Source: an uncultured Erysipelotrichales bacterium | GTDB taxonomy: Bacteria; Bacillota_I; Bacilli_A; Erysipelotrichales; Coprobacillaceae | DNA length: 42,765 bases | Assembly (NCBI GenBank): GCA_910579135.1 | Contig: CAJTTM010000021.1 | Coordinates: 1-42,765, forward strand | Direction of reading: 5' to 3' | Shown here: piece after piece, positions 16,282-23,991 of the stretch | How the letters are laid out: the number at the start of each line of letters is the position of its first letter | How positions within the stretch are numbered: position 1 is the stretch's first letter | Program-made: the position numbers and the translations under genes | The notes under the pieces: generated by a model | The model's input: the letters and a program-made list of their open reading frames with translations, nothing else | What the model was told of the DNA's origin: nothing | The model's database searches: none

Positions 16282-16918
16282 AAAAAAAGATATTTTTTTA
16301 GCTCTTTTATTAACTATATTTTTTATATCTTTTGCAGTATGCTTTACAGTGTTTTTTAAACCTCTATATTATTTTGATATAGATTATTTAAATATTGATA
16401 AATACGTTTTAATAGATATAGAAACTATAAAAAAAAATTATGATATTTTAATTGAATATCAAAGTCTTTTTTATAATGGAACTTTAAATCTTCCTGATTT
16501 TGTCATGTCAACACAAGGAAGAATACATTTTGAAGAAGTTAAAAGGATATTTGAATTTATTCAAATATCATGTATATTAACTGGAGTTATAAGTATTCCA
16601 CTTGTTTATAGAAATGTTAAAGATAAAGAATATGACTTTTTAAAATTAACATCTATATTTTCAATAGGTATACCCTTAGTATTAGGAATGATTGCGAGTG
16701 CTGATTTTAATCAAGCATTTGTTTGGTTTCATCAAATTGTTTTTAGAAATGACTATTGGATTTTTGATTATCGCACTGATCCAATAATAAAAATATTACC
16801 TGAAAGTTTTTTTATGCATTGTTTTATGCTTATTGTAGCTATAGTTATTGTATTAAGTATATTATGTTATATTATATATAGAAGAAAAAGAAAAAATATT
16901 TTAAAAGACTACATATAA
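16274..16918 (+). CDS. TIGR01906/DUF1461 membrane protein, Lit-like lipoprotein transacylase family
   Basis: About 214 residues with four or so membrane segments (near 8-30, 95-115, 128-148 and 185-205) and an extracellular part. HFEEVKRIFEFIQ, FVWFHQIVFRNDYWIFDYRTDPIIKILPESFF are the conserved segments of the DUF1461 family. Members called Lit move an acyl chain within lipoproteins to give lyso-form lipoproteins, with histidines in these segments thought to be catalytic. Whether this copy does so is inference. ATG at 16274 overlaps trmL by 8 bases; GTG at 16256 is an alternative start with a slightly better ribosome site. Confidence 0.78.
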   Translation: MSRKKDIFLALLLTIFFISFAVCFTVFFKPLYYFDIDYLNIDKYVLIDIETIKKNYDILIEYQSLFYNGTLNLPDFVMSTQGRIHFEEVKRIFEFIQISCILTGVISIPLVYRNVKDKEYDFLKLTSIFSIGIPLVLGMIASADFNQAFVWFHQIVFRNDYWIFDYRTDPIIKILPESFFMHCFMLIVAIVIVLSILCYIIYRRKRKNILKDYI

Positions 16919-16951
16919 TAAATGATTTTATCCATTTACTATATGTAGTTT
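16909..16951. terminator. Long bidirectional hairpin between convergent genes
   Basis: A 16-bp stem with one G-T wobble (CTACATATAATAAATG at 16909-16924 with CATTTACTATATGTAG at 16933-16948) and an 8-base loop, with a T run following. It covers the stop codon of the Lit-like gene and faces the end of the Rpn gene. Confidence 0.8.
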
Positions 16952-16959
16952 TCTTATGT

Positions 16960-17865
16960 TTAATGAATATATTTCAATATATCATCTTCTTTATCAATAT
17001 CAAATATATTAATAATTAATTCATTTAATTCATCTTCATTACTACCATTAATTTTAATAACAATATGACTTGATAAATATCCTAGTTTCTTCATCAATAA
17101 ATTTGCTGCTGTTTCTTTTATTGTTTCTATTCTTCCACTTGCATAACCTTTTTCGATCCCTATGATTTCACCTTTACTTATTCCTATAAGTTCGCCTTCT
17201 TCTAATCCTTCAATCCTTCCCATCTCTTTTAATTGTTCACATATCTCACACATTTCAGTAACTCCTTTCCTTTCTTCTTTATAATATTTCATCCATTTCT
17301 TAAACACTTCACTATACATCTCATTTGGATCAATACAATGAAAATCATGGATTAATCTTCCTAGTACTGTTTCTTCATCCTGATAATCTCCATTCACATA
17401 TATCATCTCTTGCCCTGTATCGACTTTCTCTTCTGTTTCATCTATATAGCTATGTATATGATATATTGGTAATCCTCTTTTAAAATAATCTCCTTCGCAT
17501 ATGAAAATCATATAACCTTCTGGAACTTCTTCATATTCTGAACTTTTCTTTATTTCTTGTGTATCAATAAGACAAAGATTTAATCTTCCTCTTTTAGGAT
17601 TGGCTCCTTTTTCTTTTCTCTGTATTTCTACATTGATTCTTATCTTTTCACTTTTGACATAAATATCAAACTGAGCTTCTCTTCCTTTGATATTACTCAT
17701 ATAATGTTCAACATGATGTTCATCAATATGTATATGTCTTCCTAGTATGATATCAATCATTTCATTAACACATTCCCTATGACCAAAGACAACTTTGATC
17801 ATAGGAGAATGAAATAAAGTCATAGACTTAATAAGGGATAAAACATCTTGATTTTTAGCTTTCAT
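16960..17865 (-). CDS. Rpn family recombination-promoting nuclease / PD-(D/E)XK transposase-like protein
   Basis: 301 residues of the PD-(D/E)XK family (TIGR01784/Rpn). The nuclease core is at about residues 64-84: D67 in AQFDIYV, then E80 and Q82 in NVEIQ. The N terminus holds the FHSPMIKVVFGHRECVNEMIDIIL segment typical of the family. Residues 215-250 carry Gly/Glu-rich repeats (EGLEEGELIGISKGEIIGIEKG). Rpn proteins cut DNA and promote recA-independent recombination; they are common, often multicopy, in gut Firmicutes. Terminal inverted repeats are not visible, so it is listed as a gene, not as a complete mobile element. ATG at 17865 has AGGAGGTC in front. Confidence 0.9.
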   Translation of the reverse strand: MKAKNQDVLSLIKSMTLFHSPMIKVVFGHRECVNEMIDIILGRHIHIDEHHVEHYMSNIKGREAQFDIYVKSEKIRINVEIQRKEKGANPKRGRLNLCLIDTQEIKKSSEYEEVPEGYMIFICEGDYFKRGLPIYHIHSYIDETEEKVDTGQEMIYVNGDYQDEETVLGRLIHDFHCIDPNEMYSEVFKKWMKYYKEERKGVTEMCEICEQLKEMGRIEGLEEGELIGISKGEIIGIEKGYASGRIETIKETAANLLMKKLGYLSSHIVIKINGSNEDELNELIINIFDIDKEDDILKYIH

Positions 17866-18051
17866 TTATTTGACCTCCTATTATTCTATACTAATAAAAA
17901 GAGGCTTTTTCTTTTTTTAAATGTATAATTTCATAATATGAAAATATAGACTTCTATAAATCTATTATAAGAGTATAAAACAGAGTTGTCATTGGACATT
18001 TTGTCCAAAAGGTATGATTATTAATAAAAGTAATATATAAAAAATAGGGAA
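17866..18051. other. Gene-free stretch with two palindromes
   Basis: No gene is seen here. It holds TTTCATA-A-TATGAAA (17929-17943) and TTGGACATTTTGTCCAA (17992-18008, 7-bp arms and TTT loop). Either could be a protein-binding site or a small hairpin, but nothing ties them to a gene. Confidence 0.4.
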
Positions 18052-18458
18052 GTGATAGTTAATATAGCTAAGGAGATATTATTTTTTGTTAAAAGAGTGA
18101 ATATAATTACAAAAATAAAGATAACAGTTAAGAATGCAATATATACAAGAAAAGCGACTATCACAATTAAAGGCAAAGGTAATTAAAGTGAAAATAAAAC
18201 GATTAACTTTTTGGTATCTAAAAAGTAACTATTAGTAGTGCCAATCTAGGAAAGAAACAACTAACAGTGAAATATAAGGAGGTCACAGGAGCAAGTGTAT
18301 ATCAAATAGCATATTCAACAAATAAGAATAATGGATTTAAATATATCACCGTTAATTTTAAAGCAACTTCTAAAGCGATTAAGAAGTTAAAGAACAAAAA
18401 GAATTTCTGTGTTAAAGTTATAGCTTATAGTGTTATAAAGAGTACTAAAGTGAAATAG
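18052..18458 (+). pseudogene. Decayed C-terminal part of a surface protein (Ig/Fn3-like)
   Basis: Broken remnant with stops and frame changes. Frame one, from GTG at 18052 to TAA at 18186, ends ITVKNAIYTRKATITIKGKGN, which recalls the closing strand of bacterial Ig-like repeats (TVTIKGKGNYTG type). After a stop and shift, 18222-18458 reads KVTISSANLGKKQLTVKYKE followed by VTGASVYQIAYSTNKNNGFK and ends with LKNKKNFCVKVIAYSVIKST. That is a good match to the fibronectin-III-like repeat (WKKVKGATGYQIQYSTSKNF...YVKVRAYK) at the C-terminal end of many surface proteins of gut Firmicutes. There is no signal peptide or anchor. Its terminator still follows. Confidence 0.6.
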
Positions 18459-18465
18459 GAAATGG

Positions 18466-18499
18466 AAAGGATATTTATTGATTTAAGTATCCTTTTTTT
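18466..18499 (+). terminator. Terminator after the surface-protein remnant
   Basis: AAAGGATA (18466-18473) pairs with TATCCTTT (18488-18495) and is followed by TTTT. Its survival suggests the decay upstream is recent. Confidence 0.7.
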
Positions 18500-18605
18500 C
18501 CTGTTTATATAATAAAGAAAAATGGGGACATAATATTATTGATACATATTATTTTCTTTTGATTAAAAAATGTGTGTTCTTCTTTATTTTTTTATATAAA
18601 TTAGA

Positions 18606-18611
18606 TATAAT
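18606..18611 (+). promoter_or_regulatory. -10 box of gpmI
   Basis: TATAAT at 18606-18611, 28 bases before the gpmI start. The -35 region is T-rich without a clear match. Confidence 0.5.
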
Positions 18612-18638
18612 TACGTTTAGAGATGGAGGTAAGAAAAA

Positions 18639-20153
18639 ATGAAGAAAAGACCAATCGTTTTATGTATTATGGATGGTTATGGTTTAACTGATTGTATTGA
18701 TGGAAATGCAGTTAGACTCGCAAATACACCTAATTTGGATGATTTAATGGCTATTTATCCAACTACAAGAATTAAAGCTAGTGGGAATGCAGTTGGATTA
18801 CCAGAAGGACAAATGGGGAATAGTGAAGTAGGACATTTGAATATTGGAGCTGGTAGAATTGTATACCAGTCTTTGACTTTAATTAATAAATCTGTTAAGG
18901 ATGGAACTTTTTATCAAAATGAAAAGTTTTTAAAAGCTATTAATAATGCTAAAGAACATGACTCTAAATTACATATTTGGGGATTACTATCAAATGGGGG
19001 AGTTCACTCATCAAATGAACACATTTATGCATTATTACAATTAGCAAAAAAAGAAGGTTTAGAAAAGGTTTATGTACATGCTTTCTTAGATGGTAGAGAT
19101 GTTGCTCCTGATAGTGGTGCAGATTTCGTTGCAGAATTACAAGAAAAAATTAATGAAATTGGTGTAGGAACAATTGCTTCTGTATCTGGTAGATACTATG
19201 CTATGGATAGAGATAAGAGATTTGAGCGTATTGATTTAGCTTATAAAGCTATCGTAATGCAAGAGGGTAAATCATATACAAATCCAGTTGATTATGTCAA
19301 AGCATCTTATCAAGAAGAAGTTTATGATGAATTTGTAGTTCCTGGATACAATAGTGAAGTAGATGGAAAGATTGAAGATAATGACTCTATTATATTCGCT
19401 AACTTTAGACCAGATAGAGCTATTCAAATTTCTACAGTCATTACTAATGATGTTTATGATTATAAACCACCAGTAAAACCTAAAGATATTGTCTTTGTAT
19501 GTATGATGAAATATGCAGATAGCGTTAATGGAGACATTGCTTTTGGTAAGGTTAATTTAACAAATACATTTGGAGATTATATTTCAGAAAAAGGCTTAAA
19601 ACAATTAAGAATTGCTGAAACTGAAAAATATGCTCATGTTACTTTCTTCTTTGATGGAGGAGTAGATAAAGAAATAGAAGGAGCAACTCGTGTATTAATT
19701 AATTCACCTAAAGTTGCTACTTATGATTTACAACCAGAAATGAGTGCATATGAAGTTAAAGATGCTTTAATTGCTGAATTAGATAAAGATATCTATGATG
19801 TTGTTATTGTAAACTTCGCAAACTGTGACATGGTAGGACATACTGGAGTTATTCCTGCAGCTATTAAAGCAGTTAGTGTTGTTGATGAATGTGTTGGAGA
19901 AGTTTACCAAAAAGTATTTGAATTAGGTGGAACAATGTTAATTACTGCTGATCATGGTAATAGTGAACAGTTATTAGATGAAAACAATAATCCATTTACA
20001 GCACATACTACAAATGAAGTTCCATTGATTGTAACTAACAGTCATTTAGAATTAAAAGAAGATGGAAAGCTTGGAGATTTAGCTCCAACAATGCTTCAGT
20101 TATTAGGGTTAGAAATTCCTGAAGAAATGGATGGAGAAAGCTTGCTTAAATAA
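18639..20153 (+). CDS. gpmI: 2,3-bisphosphoglycerate-independent phosphoglycerate mutase
   Basis: Interconverts 3- and 2-phosphoglycerate in glycolysis, using two manganese ions and no bisphosphoglycerate. 504 residues, the usual length. The N-terminal CIMDGYGL binds metal. The phosphorylated serine is S62 in GNSEVGHLNIGAGR. ISVSGRYYAMDRD and FANFRPDRA belong to the transferase domain, and NFANCDMVGHTG and TADHGNSE are the C-terminal metal sites. ATG at 18639 is 8 bases after GGAGGTAAG. It is monocistronic, flanked by its own promoter and terminator, and separate from other glycolysis genes, unlike in Bacillus. Confidence 0.97.
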   Translation: MKKRPIVLCIMDGYGLTDCIDGNAVRLANTPNLDDLMAIYPTTRIKASGNAVGLPEGQMGNSEVGHLNIGAGRIVYQSLTLINKSVKDGTFYQNEKFLKAINNAKEHDSKLHIWGLLSNGGVHSSNEHIYALLQLAKKEGLEKVYVHAFLDGRDVAPDSGADFVAELQEKINEIGVGTIASVSGRYYAMDRDKRFERIDLAYKAIVMQEGKSYTNPVDYVKASYQEEVYDEFVVPGYNSEVDGKIEDNDSIIFANFRPDRAIQISTVITNDVYDYKPPVKPKDIVFVCMMKYADSVNGDIAFGKVNLTNTFGDYISEKGLKQLRIAETEKYAHVTFFFDGGVDKEIEGATRVLINSPKVATYDLQPEMSAYEVKDALIAELDKDIYDVVIVNFANCDMVGHTGVIPAAIKAVSVVDECVGEVYQKVFELGGTMLITADHGNSEQLLDENNNPFTAHTTNEVPLIVTNSHLELKEDGKLGDLAPTMLQLLGLEIPEEMDGESLLK

Positions 20154-20158
20154 CTTAT

Positions 20159-20190
20159 AAAGATAAGAGTGAAAAGCTCTTATCTTTTTA
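20159..20190 (+). terminator. Terminator of gpmI
   Basis: AAAGATAAGAG (20159-20169) pairs with CTCTTATCTTT (20177-20187) around a 7-base loop; T residues follow. Confidence 0.9.
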
Positions 20191-20227
20191 TTATAATTAT
20201 GTTATATTATTTACACAGGAGGAAATT

Positions 20228-20743
20228 ATGAGAAAATTTGCAATAATCTTGATAAGCATTTTCATATTATTTGGTTGTAAACAAGAAACTTCTTATATGA
20301 AAATAAAAGGAATAGAGGAAGTCACTTATGAAAAACTTAGTGAAATGAAGAATTCTAAGGTGCAATTTCTCTTATATATAGGTAGAAGTGATTGTGGGGA
20401 TTGTAATGAGTTTTATCCTATTTTAGAAGAATATATCAATACACATGATAATACAGGAATATATTATATTAATATTAAAGAAATGAGGGATAATGCTCGT
20501 AAAGAAACTGCAACTCAAAAAGAAAAAGAATTTTATGAAAATTTTTATGAAGAATTTGATGTGGATTGGACTCCTACATTAGAAATTATTAGAAATGGTA
20601 AGATAGAAAAGAAATATCAATATTTAGATGAAGACTATATAAAGATAAAAGATAGAGAAGAACAGAAAAGAAAGAAACAAGATTTTATAAATGAGTTTAA
20701 TCAATTTATGGATTCTTATTTTGAGGAGGTAAATAATGAATAA
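20228..20743 (+). CDS. Thioredoxin-like lipoprotein
   Basis: 171 residues. Signal peptide with lipobox LFGC, so C17 would be lipidated and the domain faces the outside. A thioredoxin fold follows, with the redox pair C56-G-D-C59 (FLLYIGRSDCGDCNEF) and a cis-proline segment in DVDWTPTLEIIRNG. The order resembles the bacteriocin-accessory (PedC/BrcD-like) family rather than classical TrxA. The C terminus (125-171) is very charged and probably helical. It overlaps the next gene by 8 bases and lies in the same operon as trxB further on, but no partner substrate is evident. Confidence 0.78.
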   Translation: MRKFAIILISIFILFGCKQETSYMKIKGIEEVTYEKLSEMKNSKVQFLLYIGRSDCGDCNEFYPILEEYINTHDNTGIYYINIKEMRDNARKETATQKEKEFYENFYEEFDVDWTPTLEIIRNGKIEKKYQYLDEDYIKIKDREEQKRKKQDFINEFNQFMDSYFEEVNNE

Positions 20744-21485
20744 ATGTCCAAGATGTAAAAAAGAAGTCAATAAAAATGATAAGTTTTGTCCACATTGTGG
20801 TTATGATTTGAAACAAAGAGGGGTTAGATTTAAATGGATCAATGTGATTTTATTGTTATCATTTTTCGTTATACCTGCTTTATATGTATTTGTATTAGGG
20901 GATATAGATTATTTATATAATAATCAGTCAAATGATGTTGTTGTATTAAAGGATGTACAGGAAACAAATACATTAGCTGTTGCTTATCATTTTAATGATT
21001 TAGAAAGTTTTAATAAAAAAATAAAGCAAGGACAAAGTTTTAGTGATGAAATTCATTTGTATGAGAATGAATTAAAAGAAAAGATGGGAATGGATTTTAC
21101 TTCTTCATATATTATACAAGTTTATAATAATTATGAAATTGCATTTGAATTAAATTATACATTTAAAATTAATAATAAAACAAATATATTAGTAAATAAG
21201 ATTTATACAAGAAGTAAAAGTATTGATCAAGAAGAATATATATTGGAACAAAAAGGATTAAAAGATATTAAAGATATAGAGTTTGATGAAATAATTCAAA
21301 AATTAATAACTGATAAAAATGTACTGAATATTAAAGATGATTTATTAAAGAGAGAAGATGAATTTAACAAAAAGAAGAAATATATTGGACATTTTGGCTT
21401 TGGGGAATATCAAGATAAGGTTTCATTAGTTGTTTATAAAGATGGAAAGCAATTTAAATCTGTATTAAAGTATAAAACAAAGTAG
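20736..21485 (+). CDS. Zinc-ribbon membrane protein
   Basis: 249 residues. Residues 1-25 form a zinc ribbon with four cysteines (C4, C7, C18, C21; CPRC and CPHC). A single membrane helix follows at about 35-55 (WINVILLLSFFVIPALYVFVLG). The remaining 190 residues should be outside the cell, rich in charged residues and beta-strand-like, with no recognised domain. The cytoplasmic zinc ribbon plus outer domain design recurs in this genome at 34087-35352. It overlaps the thioredoxin-like lipoprotein gene by 8 bases, pointing to translational coupling and possibly a shared role. Confidence 0.72.
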   Translation: MNKCPRCKKEVNKNDKFCPHCGYDLKQRGVRFKWINVILLLSFFVIPALYVFVLGDIDYLYNNQSNDVVVLKDVQETNTLAVAYHFNDLESFNKKIKQGQSFSDEIHLYENELKEKMGMDFTSSYIIQVYNNYEIAFELNYTFKINNKTNILVNKIYTRSKSIDQEEYILEQKGLKDIKDIEFDEIIQKLITDKNVLNIKDDLLKREDEFNKKKKYIGHFGFGEYQDKVSLVVYKDGKQFKSVLKYKTK

Positions 21486-21493
21486 GTGAATAT

Positions 21494-22270
21494 ATGACTC
21501 GATTATTATTTTGTGATATGGATGGAACGATCTTAGATGCTCAAGATGAGTTACATCCAAAGAATTTTGTAGAAATGAAAAGATGGCAAGAAGAAGGAAA
21601 TCTTATTGCTTTATGCACTGGTAGAAATATTATGGAATGTCAAAGTAGTTTAAAACGTTTTGATATTCCTTATGATTACTTAGTTTTAAATAATGGTGGT
21701 CATATTTTAGATAAAGAAAAAACGTTATATGAAAAGAAGATTTCTCATAATGTAGGTTGTCAAATCTTAGCTTTAACAACCAATATAGAAGGTATGTGGT
21801 CTTATTTTTGTGATGGAAAATATAATTACGCTTATTTAGATGGAAAGACTTATCAACATAATGGTCTTGAAAATGAAGAAGTTTCAAAGGAATTTCACCA
21901 ATTATATAATGAAACTGATGATTTTCAAATTCTTTGTTTTAATCAAGATAATCAAGAAATGAATAATATATATTATTGCCTAGATCAAATTCAAAAGATG
22001 TTTTTCAATGATGTAGAAACACATATCAATCAATTTTATGTTGATGTTGTTCCTGTAGGGTGTTCTAAAGGAACAGGAGTTAAGACATTATTATCATTAA
22101 TAGATCAAAAAATAGATAAAACATATGCGATTGGAGATTCCTTCAACGATACAAGTATGTTTGAAAATGTTGATGTTTCTGCAACTTTCAATTATGCAGA
22201 TGAAGAAGTGAAAAAGAAAGCCGATAAAATAGTATCTTATGTTTATGAGTTTTTAAGTGAGGAGGAATAA
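21494..22270 (+). CDS. Cof-type HAD family phosphatase
   Basis: 258 residues of the HAD superfamily, class IIB cap (Cof/YidA type). Motif I is FCDMDGTILDAQ with nucleophile and acid aspartates near residue 8 and 10, motif II is ALCTGRN, the lysine is in the GCSKGTGVKTL segment, and motif IV is AIGDSFNDTSMF. Such enzymes dephosphorylate sugar phosphates, FMN or pyridoxal phosphate. The substrate is not predictable here. It starts 8 bases after the zinc-ribbon gene and ends 3 bases before hisC. Confidence 0.88.
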   Translation: MTRLLFCDMDGTILDAQDELHPKNFVEMKRWQEEGNLIALCTGRNIMECQSSLKRFDIPYDYLVLNNGGHILDKEKTLYEKKISHNVGCQILALTTNIEGMWSYFCDGKYNYAYLDGKTYQHNGLENEEVSKEFHQLYNETDDFQILCFNQDNQEMNNIYYCLDQIQKMFFNDVETHINQFYVDVVPVGCSKGTGVKTLLSLIDQKIDKTYAIGDSFNDTSMFENVDVSATFNYADEEVKKKADKIVSYVYEFLSEEE

Positions 22271-22273
22271 ATA

Positions 22274-23332
22274 ATGAGTTGGAGAAAGATGCTTAGAGAT
22301 GTTGAGCCATATGTTGCAGGTGAACAACCTAAAATAGAAAATCTCATTAAATTAAATACAAATGAAAATCCCTATAGTCCAGGAGAAAAAGTAAAAGAAG
22401 CCATTGCTTCTTTTGATAGTCAAACATTATCATTATATCCAAATGCCAATAGTGATGAATTAAAAAAAGCATTAGCTACTTATTATCAACTTCAAGATAA
22501 TCAAATCTTTATAGGTAATGGTTCTGATGAGGTTTTAGCTCTTACTTTTTTAACATGTTTTAATGGAGATAAACCTTTATTGTTTCCAGATATTACATAT
22601 TCTTTTTATCCTGTATATTGTGATTTATATCATATTGATTTTAAGAAAATAGCATTAGATAAAGATTTTAAAATAAATAAAGAAGATTATTATATGGAAA
22701 ATGGAGGAATTATATTCCCCAATCCTAATGCTCCTACAGGAGAATTAGTAAGTATTGATTTTATTGAAGATATATTGAAACATAATCAAGAAAGCGTTGT
22801 TGTTATTGATGAAGCATATATAGATTTTGGTGGAGAGAGTGTTATTCCTTTATTATCTCAATATGATAATTTATTGATTATTCAAACATTCTCTAAGTTT
22901 AGATCTTTAGCTGGTATAAGGTTAGGTGTGGCTTTAGGGAATCAAGAGATTATTTCACGTTTATACGATGTTAAAAATTCATTTAATTCTTACCCTGTTG
23001 ATAGAATTGCTCAAGTGATAGGTAAAGCGAGTGTAGAGGATAGTGCATATATTAAAGAAAATGCAAAAAGGATTATCAATACAAGAGAAAGAATTTCTAA
23101 GGAATTAAAGGATTTGGGGTTTGAGATGACTGATTCTTATTCTAATTTCTTATTTGTCAAACATCCTGATTTTAAAGGAGAATATTTGTTTTATGAGTTA
23201 AGAAAAAAAGGTATTGTAGTAAGATGGTTTAATAGTGAAAGAATTCAAGATTATTTAAGGATTACAATAGGAACAGATGAACAGATGGATGGATTAATGG
23301 ATGAATTAAGAATGATTGTTTATGGAGAGTAA
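22274..23332 (+). CDS. hisC: Histidinol-phosphate aminotransferase
   Basis: PLP-dependent fold type I aminotransferase, 352 residues. LNTNENPYSPGEKVKEAI near the N terminus, PNPNAPTGE, and the PLP-lysine K208 in QTFSKFRSLAGIRLG are HisC signatures. In the histidine pathway it makes L-histidinol phosphate, and it can also transaminate aromatic substrates. No other his genes are present, so it may serve tyrosine/phenylalanine metabolism instead. It lies between a HAD phosphatase gene and ppaX, 2-3 bases apart on either side. Confidence 0.9.
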   Translation: MSWRKMLRDVEPYVAGEQPKIENLIKLNTNENPYSPGEKVKEAIASFDSQTLSLYPNANSDELKKALATYYQLQDNQIFIGNGSDEVLALTFLTCFNGDKPLLFPDITYSFYPVYCDLYHIDFKKIALDKDFKINKEDYYMENGGIIFPNPNAPTGELVSIDFIEDILKHNQESVVVIDEAYIDFGGESVIPLLSQYDNLLIIQTFSKFRSLAGIRLGVALGNQEIISRLYDVKNSFNSYPVDRIAQVIGKASVEDSAYIKENAKRIINTRERISKELKDLGFEMTDSYSNFLFVKHPDFKGEYLFYELRKKGIVVRWFNSERIQDYLRITIGTDEQMDGLMDELRMIVYGE

Positions 23333-23334
23333 AT

Positions 23335-23991
23335 ATGAAAAAGGATTTTGCGGTTATATTTGATTTGGATGGAACGTTATTAAATACTGATTCATTAATA
23401 ATGGAAACATTTCAATATGTGTTTAAAAAGTATTTTCCAAATTATAAGTTGAATCAAGAAGAATTATTATCTTTTTTAGGACCATCTTTATGGGAGACTT
23501 TTTCTAGATATGTAAGTAAGGATAAGGTTGATGAATTAGTGGAATGTTATAAAGAATATAATCATCAACATCATGAGAACTTTGTGACTATATATCCTTA
23601 TGTTCAAGAAACATTAGAAATATTAAAACAAAGAAATTATCCATTAGTTATTGTAACATCAAAAACGACTGAAGCTGCTTATATTGGTTTAGATTTATTT
23701 AATATATCAAATTATTTTGATGAAGTTATTGGAATTGATAAAGTGAAAAATGCAAAACCTGATCCTGAAGGAATATTAAAAGCATTATCAATGACAAATT
23801 GTGTAAAAGGTGTTATGATTGGTGATAATATAAGTGATATAAAATGTGGTAAAAACGCTGATATTTATACTATAGGAGTAAAGTGGAGCCCTAAAGGATA
23901 TCAAGAGATGGAAGGTTTTGGGGTGGATTTACTTATTGATGATATGAGTGAAATTGTAAAATTTATTGAAGAGGTGAGTGAAGAATGTTAG
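23335..23991 (+). CDS. ppaX: Pyrophosphatase PpaX (HAD family)
   Basis: 218 residues. In Bacillus, PpaX hydrolyses the pyrophosphate made when HPr-P is dephosphorylated by HPr kinase/phosphorylase. The full set of family motifs is seen: FDLDGTLLNTDSLIMETF (motif I), IVTSKTTEAA (motif II), KVKNAKPDPEGILKAL (motif III) and MIGDNISDIKCGKNA (motif IV), with the characteristic GVKWSPKGY near the end. Its place between hisC and trxB resembles the B. subtilis ppaX/his/trxB region. It overlaps trxB by 7 bases. Confidence 0.85.
   Translation: MKKDFAVIFDLDGTLLNTDSLIMETFQYVFKKYFPNYKLNQEELLSFLGPSLWETFSRYVSKDKVDELVECYKEYNHQHHENFVTIYPYVQETLEILKQRNYPLVIVTSKTTEAAYIGLDLFNISNYFDEVIGIDKVKNAKPDPEGILKALSMTNCVKGVMIGDNISDIKCGKNADIYTIGVKWSPKGYQEMEGFGVDLLIDDMSEIVKFIEEVSEEC

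Noticed and set aside
16960..17865. Complete insertion sequence around the Rpn gene
   Set aside because: No terminal inverted repeats or target duplication are visible on either side.
17880..17918. Plus-strand terminator (AAAAAG-AGG-CTTTTT then T run)
   Set aside because: No plus-strand gene ends there; the short A/T hairpin is likely chance in this A+T-rich region.
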